From Geitlerinema sp. S16 (lineage in GTDB: Bacteria; Cyanobacteriota; Cyanobacteriia; Cyanobacteriales; Geitlerinemataceae), in NCBI GenBank assembly GCA_011390275.1, contig JAABST010000015.1, positions 25,450 to 89,449 of the forward strand: 64,000 bases of DNA, in the 5' to 3' direction. Each line of letters opens with the position of its first letter. Position 1 is the first letter of the stretch. A program made the translations under genes and the position numbers. Under the pieces are notes generated by a model. It had not been told where the DNA came from and did not search any database. It saw nothing but the letters and a program-made list of their open reading frames with translations. Positions 8,787 through 17,858 of this stretch are shown here, piece after piece.

Positions 8787-10502
8787 CTAGGAAAATAAAC
8801 CCCGCTTCCCGTTCGGCATAATCGTCCGCCAATTCGTCTTCGCCTGGGAAAGCTGCTCCGGCGTCACCCGCGCCCCCGTCAGATTCGCCCCACCCAGATT
8901 CGCCCCGTTTAAATTGGCATAGCTCAGATGCGCCGAACTCAGATTCGCCCCGCGTAAATCCGCCCCCGCGAGATTGGCATAACTCAGAAACGCCCCCGTC
9001 AGATTCGCATCACGAAAATTCGCCTGGGACAAACCCGACTGACTCAGATCCGCGCGATGTAAATTCGTGCTGCTCAGATTCGTCCGGATCAGCTTCGATT
9101 CATTGAAATTAATCTCCGAGAGATCAATTCCGTGCAAATCCGCACCGCTAAGATTACAGTTCGCGAAATCCCGATGACCCTGACTGTAAGCACGACACAG
9201 CGATCGCACCGTTACGCGCTCATCATCGGACGTTTTGCCGCTAAAGCTCGTCCGCGAGCTAGAGGACGACACATGGAAACGCGCCGCCGCTAAATTTGAG
9301 GCATCGAGCGGCGGCATGTCGCTATTTCCATTGTCAAATGATGAATCGCTATTTTGTTCAGCATGAAGCTGCTCTAAAGACTTCCACTTTTTCGCTGGAC
9401 TGCCGGAACGCGGCGATCGACTCGGTTGGCGCGGCGATCGAGCGGCTGGGGTTGGCTCAGAGGAGGGAGGAATATCGGTGAACGAGTTCCCGGAGTATGG
9501 GGGATTGGGATTGACGGGTTGAATGGGCGGCGGCGCGATCGGCTCCGGAGCCGGGGTGGGTTGAGTGGGCGGCGGCGGCGGGGCGATCGTTAATTGGGCA
9601 TTGAGACGCTGGAGATCATTAATGACTAACGCAGCGGCAGAATATCGCGAGGCGGTTTGGGGTTGCAGCATTTTATCCAAAATTGCCGCCAGCCCATCAG
9701 AGAGAGGAATCCGCTCCTGCCAGTTGATCGCGCCAGTCCTGGGATCGCGACTAAAACGCTTCGGCGATTGACCCGTCATTAAAAATAAACAGGTCGCCCC
9801 TAGGGCATAAATATCGCTGGCGTAGGTCGGATGCATCCCAAGCTGCTCCGGCGGGGCAAATCCCGGCGTCCCGATCGCAAAGGCCGTATTCGGATTATTT
9901 TCATCGCTCAGCAGCATCGTTTGGCTGACCTCGTCTTTCACCGCGCCAAAATCAATAAAAACGAGATGACCGTCAATACTCCGCCGAATGATATTGGCGG
10001 GTTTGATATCGCGATGGATAACTTCCTGGTACTGGAAATATTTCAGCAACGTCAGGGTTTCGATCAGGAACGCACGAATTTTTTCCTCGTCGAAGGGGCC
10101 CGATCGCTTCACCTCTTGCTTCAGCGTCCAGCCTTTGACGTATTCCTGCACCAGATAAAACTGACGCTCATCCTCAAAATAGTCCAGCAGACTGGGAACC
10201 TGGGGATGGTTGCCAATTTTGCCCAGGGTGGTCGCTTCCCGCTCGAACAGTTGACGAGCGCGATCGATCGCCTGGGGATTCACCGAGGCGATGCGCAACT
10301 GTTTCACCGCACACACGGGCTTACCGGGAAGCGACATATTACGTGCGATAAACGTCGCACCAAAGCCACCTTGACCCAGAACGCGAATCGGTTGATATCG
10401 CTGATTTAAGAGCAGTGGCGAACCACAGGAGGCACAAACATCGGCGGAATCTAAGTTTTCAGGAACGGGACAGTCAGGGTTGACGCAATAAGTCATAGAC
10501 AT
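8787..10502 (-). CDS. spkB: Serine/threonine protein kinase with N-terminal Cys motif and C-terminal pentapeptide repeats (SpkB-like)
   Basis: A 571-residue protein. A CX4CX11CX2C cluster (C6, C11, C23, C26) opens it, as in cyanobacterial SpkB. The kinase domain, about 35-300, shows the glycine loop GQGGFG, the ATP lysine in CAVKQL, the catalytic HRDIKPANI, DFG in FIDFGAVKD and the APE-like APPEQ. A Pro/Ser-rich linker (about 305-425) leads to roughly 110 residues of A(D/N)LXX pentapeptide repeats (ANLTGAFLSYANLAGADLRG), a right-handed quadrilateral beta-helix. SpkB has been linked to oxidative stress resistance in Synechocystis. The ATG at 10496 (MTYCVNPDCP) is an equally good start. It is convergent with the permease gene. 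Confidence 0.85.
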   Translation of the reverse strand: MSMTYCVNPDCPVPENLDSADVCASCGSPLLLNQRYQPIRVLGQGGFGATFIARNMSLPGKPVCAVKQLRIASVNPQAIDRARQLFEREATTLGKIGNHPQVPSLLDYFEDERQFYLVQEYVKGWTLKQEVKRSGPFDEEKIRAFLIETLTLLKYFQYQEVIHRDIKPANIIRRSIDGHLVFIDFGAVKDEVSQTMLLSDENNPNTAFAIGTPGFAPPEQLGMHPTYASDIYALGATCLFLMTGQSPKRFSRDPRTGAINWQERIPLSDGLAAILDKMLQPQTASRYSAAALVINDLQRLNAQLTIAPPPPPTQPTPAPEPIAPPPIQPVNPNPPYSGNSFTDIPPSSEPTPAARSPRQPSRSPRSGSPAKKWKSLEQLHAEQNSDSSFDNGNSDMPPLDASNLAAARFHVSSSSSRTSFSGKTSDDERVTVRSLCRAYSQGHRDFANCNLSGADLHGIDLSEINFNESKLIRTNLSSTNLHRADLSQSGLSQANFRDANLTGAFLSYANLAGADLRGANLSSAHLSYANLNGANLGGANLTGARVTPEQLSQAKTNWRTIMPNGKRGLFS

Positions 10503-10674
10503 CGACCGAAAACATGGCCGTCAGAGTGATGAGCAAGTGGCACCCGAGGCGGAAAAGGAAAGCGCAGTCAAGCCAATCAATGACACACGGACTCGAATCA
10601 CTTCACTGATGAAGCTACATTCGGCCTGATTCAGCTTTTCATTCAGAGAGCGATCGCTGTCTTTCGTCTCCATT

Positions 10675-10712
10675 TTGACATCCTCTCCGGCCTAAAGGTG
10701 CGGAGATTCCCT
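10675..10712 (-). mobile_element. Orphan IS200/IS605-type end hairpin
   Basis: Read on the minus strand this 38-base stretch matches 26061-26098 with only about four differences (GGGAATC.CCGC.CCTT.AGGCCGG.GAGGATGTCAA). The inner part folds into a hairpin (CTCCG...CGGAG). This sequence style is what I associate with the ends of cyanobacterial IS200/IS605 elements. No tnpA or tnpB frame is present, so this looks like a relic or a non-autonomous end. The rest of 10503-10735 holds no supported gene. Confidence 0.5.
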
Positions 10713-10735
10713 TGATCACCAAGGCAAACGCAGAC

Positions 10736-12451
10736 TCACTGACCAGAATGACCGGATTGACCGGATTGACCAGAGGGCGAAGACGAATCTGGCTCGATCG
10801 GCTCGATCGACGACGAAGAGAGCGGTCGATGCACCTGTAAAAACATCTGGCGAATCGCTTGCTCTTGGGTGTGAAGCTGGTTGACCTGAATTAGGTGTAA
10901 CCAATGCTTCCAGGCGCGGATCGACAATAGTGCCGGAAACACGACCCGCATTCCAGCGAGCCAATAGCCCTGCTTAAAGGCCGCGATCGCCCAGCGCAAC
11001 CGCAGGTAGCGACGCAAACTCGCAAATTGGAGCGGCTGGCCGACATTACTCTCGCGGTAACGAATACGCTTGAGAATGCTAACCGCAATATTGGAATGGT
11101 GCTGCGAGCTGGACGCGATCGGAATTTTGGTGACTGGCGGCGTTGCAGGATAGAGCCTCGACAAACTGCGCTGGCCGTACTCTGCACAGAAAGATCTCAA
11201 CAAATGAATCACAAAACGTACGTTTCCCGACAGCAAGGCACGCGATAGACTACGCAGACGAATGTGATTGCGGAGATCGCGAAACTTCAGGTCTGGATGA
11301 TCAGACGTTAACGACTCGGGTTCGATCGGGCGGGCGGGCGGTGAGTTCAGCGACGGCTCTGAGGCCGAAGGAGAGTTCGGAAAACTCCAGGGCGATTTAC
11401 TGGTAAACGGGTTCGTGGTGTAGCGAGCGGCGAAACTCGTCGATAAATCCGATAAATTCATGATCTCAGCATCGAGATTTTGCGGGTGAGTCGCAGGGGA
11501 GCTGATATGAGTTTTGTTGACCAGCCACGGATTCTGACGAAAAACGAGCGATCGAGCCAGTAGCGACCAAGCCGCCAGCGACGTGCAAGCCGATAACATC
11601 GTCCGTAAGCCGACCCAAGGATGCCCCGAGTGAATCGCCACCAGCCCCCAATGCAGCCGCAGATAGCGATCGACATCCACCAGCTTGGGTAAATACGATC
11701 GGTATTTCAGATGGACGAGGGGATAAATCTTGCGTTTCATCAGGACGTTAGTTTCCAAACGTCGAGTGATCGAAAACGTTTGGTTGTACGACCCCTCCCA
11801 CACCGTCCGAAACACCAGACATTGATTGAGAAAGACCGCATCACCAAACTGCGCAATCCGAATCCAGGAATCAATATCGTCGCAATTGCCATCAAAATCC
11901 GAGTCCCAACCGCCCGAATCGAGAAACGCAGACCGCTTCGCCGCCACCTGTACCGGTGTCCCAAAGGGAACGACTTCGAGCAACATGCCGTAATGAATAT
12001 CTTCCTGGGGAATGTAAAAAGCTTTACCGGGTCCGGTCGAGTTCGTGCGTTCAATCTCAAATTCCTGCGCATCAACCTGCGCCGCTTGACAGGAACAGAT
12101 CACTGCGTTGGGATGCTGTGCGATCGCCTCGGCCATGCTTCTCACGCAACTGGGTGCAAGGTAATCATCATCATCGAGAAACTTCACCCACTCACCCTGA
12201 GCCAAGGTGACCCCCAGATTAACGCTACGTGAATGTCCGAGGTTCGTCGGGTTGCGATGATAGACCAGGCGCGTATCGCCCATCTGCGCGAGCTGGGCTT
12301 GAAGCGCCGTAACATACTCCTGGGTATCGTCAGAGGACGCATCATCCACGACGATCGTCTCTGCGGCTAGTGACTGATTCAGCGCCGATCGGATCGCCCG
12401 TTCAAGCAGCGAACGACGATTGTAAGTCGTGATGACAACGCTAAATTGCAT
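10736..12451 (-). CDS. Glycosyltransferase family 2 protein with duplicated C-terminal helical module
   Basis: A 571-residue protein. The start at 12451 gives MQFSVVITTYNRRSLLERAI, the classic GT2 beginning; the upstream extension overlaps a MITE-like repeat. The GT-A domain covers about 1-240. It has DDASSDDT in the nucleotide-binding region, the DXD-like KFLDDDDYLAP, and a later GGWDSDFDGNCDDIDSWIRI acceptor-side motif. After it, a module around VDRYLRLHWGLVAIHSGHPW recurs near the C-terminus as LRRYLRLRWAIAAFKQGYWL. The two copies are separated by a Ser/Pro-rich linker. The tail is a short SGQSGQSGHSGQ repeat. It probably transfers sugar to an envelope polysaccharide; donor and acceptor are unknown. 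Confidence 0.85.
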   Translation of the reverse strand: MQFSVVITTYNRRSLLERAIRSALNQSLAAETIVVDDASSDDTQEYVTALQAQLAQMGDTRLVYHRNPTNLGHSRSVNLGVTLAQGEWVKFLDDDDYLAPSCVRSMAEAIAQHPNAVICSCQAAQVDAQEFEIERTNSTGPGKAFYIPQEDIHYGMLLEVVPFGTPVQVAAKRSAFLDSGGWDSDFDGNCDDIDSWIRIAQFGDAVFLNQCLVFRTVWEGSYNQTFSITRRLETNVLMKRKIYPLVHLKYRSYLPKLVDVDRYLRLHWGLVAIHSGHPWVGLRTMLSACTSLAAWSLLARSLVFRQNPWLVNKTHISSPATHPQNLDAEIMNLSDLSTSFAARYTTNPFTSKSPWSFPNSPSASEPSLNSPPARPIEPESLTSDHPDLKFRDLRNHIRLRSLSRALLSGNVRFVIHLLRSFCAEYGQRSLSRLYPATPPVTKIPIASSSQHHSNIAVSILKRIRYRESNVGQPLQFASLRRYLRLRWAIAAFKQGYWLAGMRVVFPALLSIRAWKHWLHLIQVNQLHTQEQAIRQMFLQVHRPLSSSSIEPIEPDSSSPSGQSGQSGHSGQ

Positions 12452-12547
12452 GAGTAAAGATACCTGACTGACGGGGCGTTGTGAACGGAGACTAGGATTG
12501 GACACAAACCAAATGGAACATAGGCACCTTGAACCAAGAACTATTCT

Positions 12548-12674
12548 AGGGCGTGTCATCAATTGGTAGTAGAACCCTTGTCGGGCAAGCTGTTAAACGT
12601 CCGACCCAACAAAAAACAAGGGGCTGTAACCCTTGCTGGGTAAGCGCTGGAAATTTAATTAATGACAGCCCCTA
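12548..12674. mobile_element. MITE-like element with 18-base terminal inverted repeats
   Basis: The left end TAGGGCGTGTCATCAATT (12548-12565) and the reverse complement of the right end, TAGGGGCTGTCATTAATT (12657-12674), agree at 15 of 18 bases. Both sides are flanked by CTAG (12547-12550, 12672-12675), which could be a target duplication. Inside are two imperfect copies of AACCCTTGTCGGGCAAGC and a potential hairpin. At 127 bases it has no coding capacity, so it would need a transposase in trans. The TIR resembles IS5/IS4-like ends, but the family is not established. Confidence 0.6.
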
Positions 12675-14023
12675 GATGGATAGACTTAAAGTCCTATTTC
12701 ATTTGGCGACGGTGTAGACACCGGTCGTTGACAAGCGATACATGTCCGCCCTCTCCCTCAATCCCTCTCCCGGACTACAACCATGGGTGCATACACCGTA
12801 CATTTCATTCGGAATGGCTCCGCGAGTTTCCGGGAAGAGCGCTGAACGCAAGACCGGGCGGGAGAGTAAACGGCCTCTCGATCGCGACGATTTCGGCCAC
12901 TTGTCATTAGACCGCTGACATCGACTTAGAAATCAGGTTTCGACGAAGGGGGCGAAGACCCTTGAACTGGCAAAATACCAGCGCTACGGGCGAAATGTGA
13001 TGCACTCAAGTGGGTCCACGCATTCTCTGAGCCAAGTGGCTTAACTTGAACTTACGTTCATTATTAAAAATTAACCTGTAGCGATACAGCAAGACGGAGG
13101 CCAGCACAGAGGTCTAGGTGGCGATCGGATTGGTATAAACCGCGATCGCGGCGATCGATCACGAGAATCTGGCCTTGATGCAAGCCTCAATTATCCAAGC
13201 TGATTGACAAACACCTGACTCCTAGGCCAACGGGCTTAACGTACTGAAGGAATTCTTGAGTCTCAATTTAGACCATGGGGCTGTGCCAAGTCGATGTTCC
13301 CAACAGCACGGAACAAAACCAAAAACTCAGAGATTTGTGAAACACAACCTGAAATACTTCCGAAATAAAGCGCGACAAACCTTAAAATTTCGCTTGATTG
13401 ATCGACTCCCCTCTATTACAGACATGCTATAAAAACCAGAATGAGAGCATTCTCCGGGATTATGGTCGTTAAAATAGTGAGGTGCTTAACATCAAAGCGC
13501 CAGCCGACTTTAACCCATTAATATCCACACTTACGTTTACAGCGTAAGGTCAACCGATCCAACGACTGAATCGACAGTTACTAACAGACCGTAGCCCATA
13601 TTCGCTACACTGATAAAGACATCAGCGTAAGCAGAGAATGGCCATCAATCTCCAAAATCCTGATGAAACCCAGACATTTACCAGACAAAATCCTGGCATT
13701 ATGAGTTAGTCCACACAGTCCCGAGCAAAGTTTTTAGCCAAATATTTAAGCCAGGGTCTCGACCTCCTGCATGGCCTGACCGTATTGAGGTTCTTACCGT
13801 GTCCAAAATCGCTAAGCAACTAAGTTCGGAATCAAAGAGTTACAACGCTGAGTGAGATCTGCTTCTCGGTCTCTCGACGTCAAACAATGTGTATCTCGAC
13901 GTTAAACAACGCGGTTAAATGTCAGCCATGGTCTCAAGCTTCGCGCAGCTTCGCTGTGGGTTTGTCCATGATAGCCACGTTGGATAAACACGGTTAATCG
14001 ATTTGGATTAGGTTAAGACTTCC
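12675..14023. other. Long non-coding stretch of about 1.35 kb
   Basis: No open frame here has a plausible protein, ribosome-binding site or family resemblance. The composition becomes AT-richer toward 13300-13700. A small hairpin CTTACG/CGTAAG is at 13530-13548, and a direct repeat is at 13872-13911. It may contain a decayed gene, a non-coding RNA or a long regulatory region for the gene at 14024. I cannot tell which. Confidence 0.4.
13872..13911. repeat. 22-base-period direct repeat
   Basis: TCTCGACGTCAAACAATG (13872-13889) is repeated as TCTCGACGTTAAACAACG (13894-13911), with 16 of 18 bases identical and a 22-base period. That equals about two helical turns, so both copies face the same side of DNA. 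It lies 113-152 bases upstream of the anti-sigma-type ATPase gene, making it a candidate tandem regulator site. Confidence 0.6.
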
Positions 14024-14467
14024 ATGTTTTTTTCGGTAATGGCAATTCCAACCCTGCCTTCCAAGCGAGCGATCGGCAAACTTAGCTTTGCATCCACGCT
14101 TTATCTATGCCCGGTAATCGACGTGCTACTCGCAGACATCCCAGAGAAGTTCCACGCTGAACTTCGCCTTGGTTTGCAAGAAGCGTTAGTCAACGCTGCG
14201 AAGCACGGTAACCAACTCGATCCGAGTAAAACGGTTGTGGTCGAGTTTTCGATTAACAGAGAAGGATGTTGGTGGACAATCTCCGATGAGGGGACGATTC
14301 CGCTCACGTCCTGTTGTTGTCGGCCACATATTGAAGGATATTTGCCGGAGGATACGTCGGAATGTGGGCGGGGTTTGTTTATCCTTCAGCAGGTCTTCGA
14401 CTCTGTGGAATGGCATCCGGAGAAGCGGCAAATACGCCTTGGGAAGAAGCTTGTCGCGCGTGTATGA
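14024..14467 (+). CDS. Anti-sigma-factor-type histidine-kinase-like ATPase (RsbW/SpoIIAB family)
   Basis: A 147-residue single-domain GHKL ATPase. The N-box is GLQEALVNAAKHGN (about 51-64), the G1-like motif is ISDEG, and the G2 lid is CGRGLFILQQVFD (about 114-126). There is no histidine-kinase dimerisation domain. Members of this family bind sigma factors or phosphorylate STAS-domain antagonists in partner-switching pathways. Neither a sigma nor an anti-sigma antagonist gene is adjacent. A Cys-rich insertion, SCCCRP, follows the G1 motif. An ATG at 14039 (MAIPTLPSKRAIGKL) is an alternative start; neither has a clear ribosome-binding site. Confidence 0.75.
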   Translation: MFFSVMAIPTLPSKRAIGKLSFASTLYLCPVIDVLLADIPEKFHAELRLGLQEALVNAAKHGNQLDPSKTVVVEFSINREGCWWTISDEGTIPLTSCCCRPHIEGYLPEDTSECGRGLFILQQVFDSVEWHPEKRQIRLGKKLVARV

Positions 14468-14603
14468 AGCCTGCTTTTTTTTGGCGTAGTCTCGATTCTG
14501 TACGTGCTTCGAGGCCGTTAATCCAGCGATTAATTCGTCGGATGAGCGATCATTTTGCCGGTAGTATTACAGTCTTTTGAGTGTGGGTTGAGGGTGTGCG
14601 CCG

Positions 14604-15062
14604 TTAGTTTTGTTCGAGTTGCTGTGTGGATTGTGGTTTTGTGGGTTTGAGTGTCGTCGATCGCGCCGAATGATCGGGGCAAGGGGGAGCGGAGACGCGA
14701 CGATCGATCCAGTCAAGAGCATGTTCAAGACGCTGACGTGCTTCGTCGTTGTTATCTGCGAGCATGAAGACGAGGGCAGCGGCCACTTGTTCCCGAGCGC
14801 GGATGCGACGATCGCCTTTGAGGCGATGCCAGTCTCGTTCATCGACGCTGAGTTGTTCGAGTAGGGCGCGGGCGAGGTCGCGAGGGGTGTAATCCGCGAG
14901 GGCGACTAGGGTTGGATCTTGAAGTTTGGTTTGCCACAGGGCGGATCGGTTGTTTTTGGTTGCATTGGCTTTGGTGGATGTTTCGCTAGACGTTTCGCTA
15001 GATGCACTAGGTTCAGCGCGATCGATAGAGCTAGGTATAGAATTCGGTGTGGATTGAGACAT
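14604..15062 (-). CDS. Conserved cyanobacterial protein (DUF6439-like)
   Basis: A 152-residue soluble protein. A Ser/Thr/Glu-rich low-complexity N-terminus (1-40) precedes a compact helical core of about 80 residues. The core has conserved-looking motifs: ALADYTPRDLARALLEQLSV, ERDWHRLKGDRRIRA, AAALVFMLADNNDEA, RLEHALDWIDR and the SAPPCPDH loop. This pattern matches a cyanobacteria/plastid family that I recall as DUF6439; the number is from memory. The function is unknown. The tail is Gln/Thr-rich. It is convergent with the anti-sigma-type gene. Confidence 0.65.
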   Translation of the reverse strand: MSQSTPNSIPSSIDRAEPSASSETSSETSTKANATKNNRSALWQTKLQDPTLVALADYTPRDLARALLEQLSVDERDWHRLKGDRRIRAREQVAAALVFMLADNNDEARQRLEHALDWIDRRVSAPPCPDHSARSTTLKPTKPQSTQQLEQN

Positions 15063-15508
15063 TCGTTAAAATTAAAATTCTGAACGGTGGCGGATTGTGA
15101 AGGTGCGATCGGGATCGCGCCCGACAAACGATATGGATTTTGAGGATCTTTCTGGAAAGAGCTGCAAGTGTCGGAATCTTGGAACTTATCGATCATTATT
15201 GACGATTACAGGCAGCTCTAGGCACTGAAAATACCTTTGAATTTAGGTTTAAGATTCCACAATGTAGCGGGTTTGATACATCGGTAAGGGGATGGATGCT
15301 CCTTATGCTTGTGTTCACGATCATAAGGAAGACTAAATTTTTCCGCTATCTACCCGCTGGTCGCCTACAGTGAAACGTAAGGCGAAATGTACGGCCTTCG
15401 CGTCGCATTTGTCGCGTTTGTCTCGTTTCTGTTTGTTCGATCGCCCGTCGATTCGGCTACTCAACCCCAGATCGCTACTACTCAAGATCGCCCACCGCAC
15501 CAGTAACT
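15063..15508. other. Divergent intergenic region with a small hairpin
   Basis: This 446-base region lies between the minus-strand gene at 14604-15062 and the SLH protein gene. It contains a hairpin, CCTTATG (15301-15307) with CATAAGG (15322-15328), followed by AAGACTAAATTTTT. It presumably bears both promoters. I see no additional gene. Confidence 0.4.
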
Positions 15509-17563
15509 ATGCCTACCCTCTTCGTAAACCCCAGTACCGGCAACGACGCCTACGACGGCAGCGCTGCGAAGCCCTTTAAAACTATTCGCCAAGCCCTGAG
15601 TGCCAGCAGTTCCGGTACAACCATTCAGCTTGCGACGGGTACGTACGATGCGGCCAACGGCGAGATGTTCCCGATCGCGATTCCCAGCGGGATCAAGCTG
15701 GTGGGGAATGCGAGCAGCAAAGGGGGCGGGATTATGATTTCGGGGAGCAGCACGATCGCGACCAATGCCGGGATGCAGCCCGTCGCGGTTCAAGTGGAGG
15801 ATGATGCGGAATTGCGCGGCGTGACGGTGAGCAATACCGCCACGCGCGGCACAGGAGTTTGGATTGAATCGACCAGCCCGACGATCGCCAACTGTACATT
15901 TACCGGCTGTAAGCGCGAGGGCATTCGGATTTCGGGCAGTGCCAAACCGACGATCGAGGGCTGTACGTTTACCCGCAATGATTCCTACGGAATTTGGATG
16001 CTCGGGACATCCAAAGGCACGCTACGCGGCAACCGCTGCGATAACACCGGTACAGGGATCTCGATCGGCGATTCGTCCGCACCGTTGATCGACGGCAACG
16101 CGATCGTCAATAACCGGGTCGGTCTTCTGCTCACCCACGACGCGCGACCCATCCTGCGCAATAACGAACTGCGCAACAACAGCGACTACGGTCTATCGGC
16201 CATTTCCCAATCCCTCCCCGACCTCGGCACGAGCCAAAGCCCCGGCGGTAACATTTTCGCGGGCAACGGGCGCAAGGATCTGCTCAACGCCACCCAGCTC
16301 ACTTTTACCTCCGCTGGAAATCAGCTCAGTCCGACCGCCGTCCAGGGATCAATTAATTTTGTCGCGAGCGATCGGGTTCCGACTCCAACCCCGACTCCAA
16401 CTCCAACACCTAGCCCCGCCCCTAGCCGCCTCACCGACCTCGGCGGTAGCTGGGCGGAACCGTTCATCTCCGCCCTCTTCGAGCGAGGCTACGTGAGCGG
16501 CTTCCCCGACGGAACCTATCGCCCCAACAACCCCGTCACCCGCGCCGAATTTGCCGCCCTGATCTCGAAAGCCTTTGACGGCTCCCTGACCAATGCCGCG
16601 AAGAGCTTTATCGATGTGCAAACCAACTTTTGGGGCTATTCCGCCATTACCGAAGCGACCCGCCTCGGCTTCTTGACCGGTTTTCCCGACGGAACCTATC
16701 GCCCCAGCCAAAACTTAACGCGACTGCAAACTCTGCTCGCCTTGGTCAGCGGTCTGGGGCTGACCGGCAGCGGCGGCACGGCGGCGCTCTCGGCCTTCGA
16801 TGATCAGAGTCAGATTCCCGGCTGGGCGATCGCGGCGATCGTCGCAGCCACCGAAAAAGGCTTGGTCGTGAACTATCCCAACCCGCGCCTGCTGCGTCCG
16901 AGCTACAGCGCCACCCGCGCCGACGTTGCTGCCACGCTCTACCAAGCCCTCGTGATTGACGGCCAACTCCCCGAAACATCCTCCAGCTTCATCGTCAGCC
17001 TCGATAATTTAGACAATCTCAGCTTTGCCGACATCGGCAACCACTGGGCGAAGGACGACATTCTGTACCTCAGCGAACAAAACCTGATCGGCGGCTATCC
17101 CGATGGAACCTTCCGTCCCCAGGAAAAAATGAACCGCGCCCAGTTCGCAGCCCTCATCACCCAGGTCTTCCGTCCCCGTGCGCGGCGAGCGGCGACCAGC
17201 TTCAGCGATGTCCCGTCAACGTTCTGGGCGTATAAATCGATCCAAACGGCCTATCAAGGCGGCTTCCTCTCGGGCTTCTCCGAAAATACCTTTGGTCCCA
17301 ATTTGAATGTGCAGCGGCTCCAGGCGATTTTAGCGCTGGTGAACGGTCTCGGTTTGGAAGGGGGCGATCTGAGTGCGCTGGGTCAGTTTGCCGATCGCGA
17401 CGAGATCCCCAACTGGGCGCAACCCGCTGTCGCGACAGCCGCCACGCTGAACGTGATCGCCACGCCGCCGCCGGGGACGCACTTCGAGCCAAACCGCGAC
17501 GCGACGCGAGCCGAAATCGCCGCGATGGTGACACGGGCGCTCAAGGCCAACGATCGGCGTTAA
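15509..17563 (+). CDS. DUF1565 parallel beta-helix protein with six S-layer homology modules
   Basis: A 684-residue protein. Residues 1-290 start with the DUF1565 signature (FVNPSTGNDAYDGSAAKPFKT) and continue as a right-handed beta-helix (GVTVSNTATRGTGVWIE, IANCTFTGCKREGIRI, NNELRNNSDYGLSA). A Pro/Thr linker (PTPTPTPTPTPSPAPS) leads to two triplets of SLH modules, six in all, with GYVSGFPDGTYRPNNPVTRAEF, NLIGGYPDGTFRPQEKMNRAQF and related units. SLH triplets anchor proteins to cell-wall-linked polymers, and in cyanobacteria often join outer membrane and peptidoglycan. No N-terminal signal peptide can be seen in this frame, which is odd for a wall-anchored protein. Confidence 0.85.
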   Translation: MPTLFVNPSTGNDAYDGSAAKPFKTIRQALSASSSGTTIQLATGTYDAANGEMFPIAIPSGIKLVGNASSKGGGIMISGSSTIATNAGMQPVAVQVEDDAELRGVTVSNTATRGTGVWIESTSPTIANCTFTGCKREGIRISGSAKPTIEGCTFTRNDSYGIWMLGTSKGTLRGNRCDNTGTGISIGDSSAPLIDGNAIVNNRVGLLLTHDARPILRNNELRNNSDYGLSAISQSLPDLGTSQSPGGNIFAGNGRKDLLNATQLTFTSAGNQLSPTAVQGSINFVASDRVPTPTPTPTPTPSPAPSRLTDLGGSWAEPFISALFERGYVSGFPDGTYRPNNPVTRAEFAALISKAFDGSLTNAAKSFIDVQTNFWGYSAITEATRLGFLTGFPDGTYRPSQNLTRLQTLLALVSGLGLTGSGGTAALSAFDDQSQIPGWAIAAIVAATEKGLVVNYPNPRLLRPSYSATRADVAATLYQALVIDGQLPETSSSFIVSLDNLDNLSFADIGNHWAKDDILYLSEQNLIGGYPDGTFRPQEKMNRAQFAALITQVFRPRARRAATSFSDVPSTFWAYKSIQTAYQGGFLSGFSENTFGPNLNVQRLQAILALVNGLGLEGGDLSALGQFADRDEIPNWAQPAVATAATLNVIATPPPGTHFEPNRDATRAEIAAMVTRALKANDRR

Positions 17564-17858
17564 CCCGCTTAATTAATCGGTTGACCCGCACCATCCTGAA
17601 AATCTTCGCCAATTCGATCACACTGGCCAGATTTTCGGGGTAGTTGACATTGCGGCAATAGATGCCGAAAATGGGCGTCTGGCTATTTTTCTGTACAAGC
17701 TCGATCGCGGGTAGCACACAGCCAAAATAGAGCCACATCAACGCTCGGATCGGGCGTCAAATATCGCGTTTTCGTCGCGCTTCGAGGCCGACGGGAGTTA
17801 CTTCCGAAACGTTAACTCGCGCGATTGCCCGTACGGCAACTATCTCCAAAAATCTGTC

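Noticed and set aside
10521..10673. 50-codon minus-strand frame starting METKDSDRSLNEKLNQ
   Set aside because: It is short, lacks a ribosome-binding site, is not recognised and starts directly beside an IS end relic.
12452..12562. Longer start for the GT2 protein
   Set aside because: The extension overlaps the MITE-like element, while MQFSVVITTYN at 12451 is the canonical GT2 start.
17541..17741. 66-residue minus-strand frame after the SLH gene
   Set aside because: It overlaps the end of the SLH gene and has no identifiable homology or ribosome-binding site.
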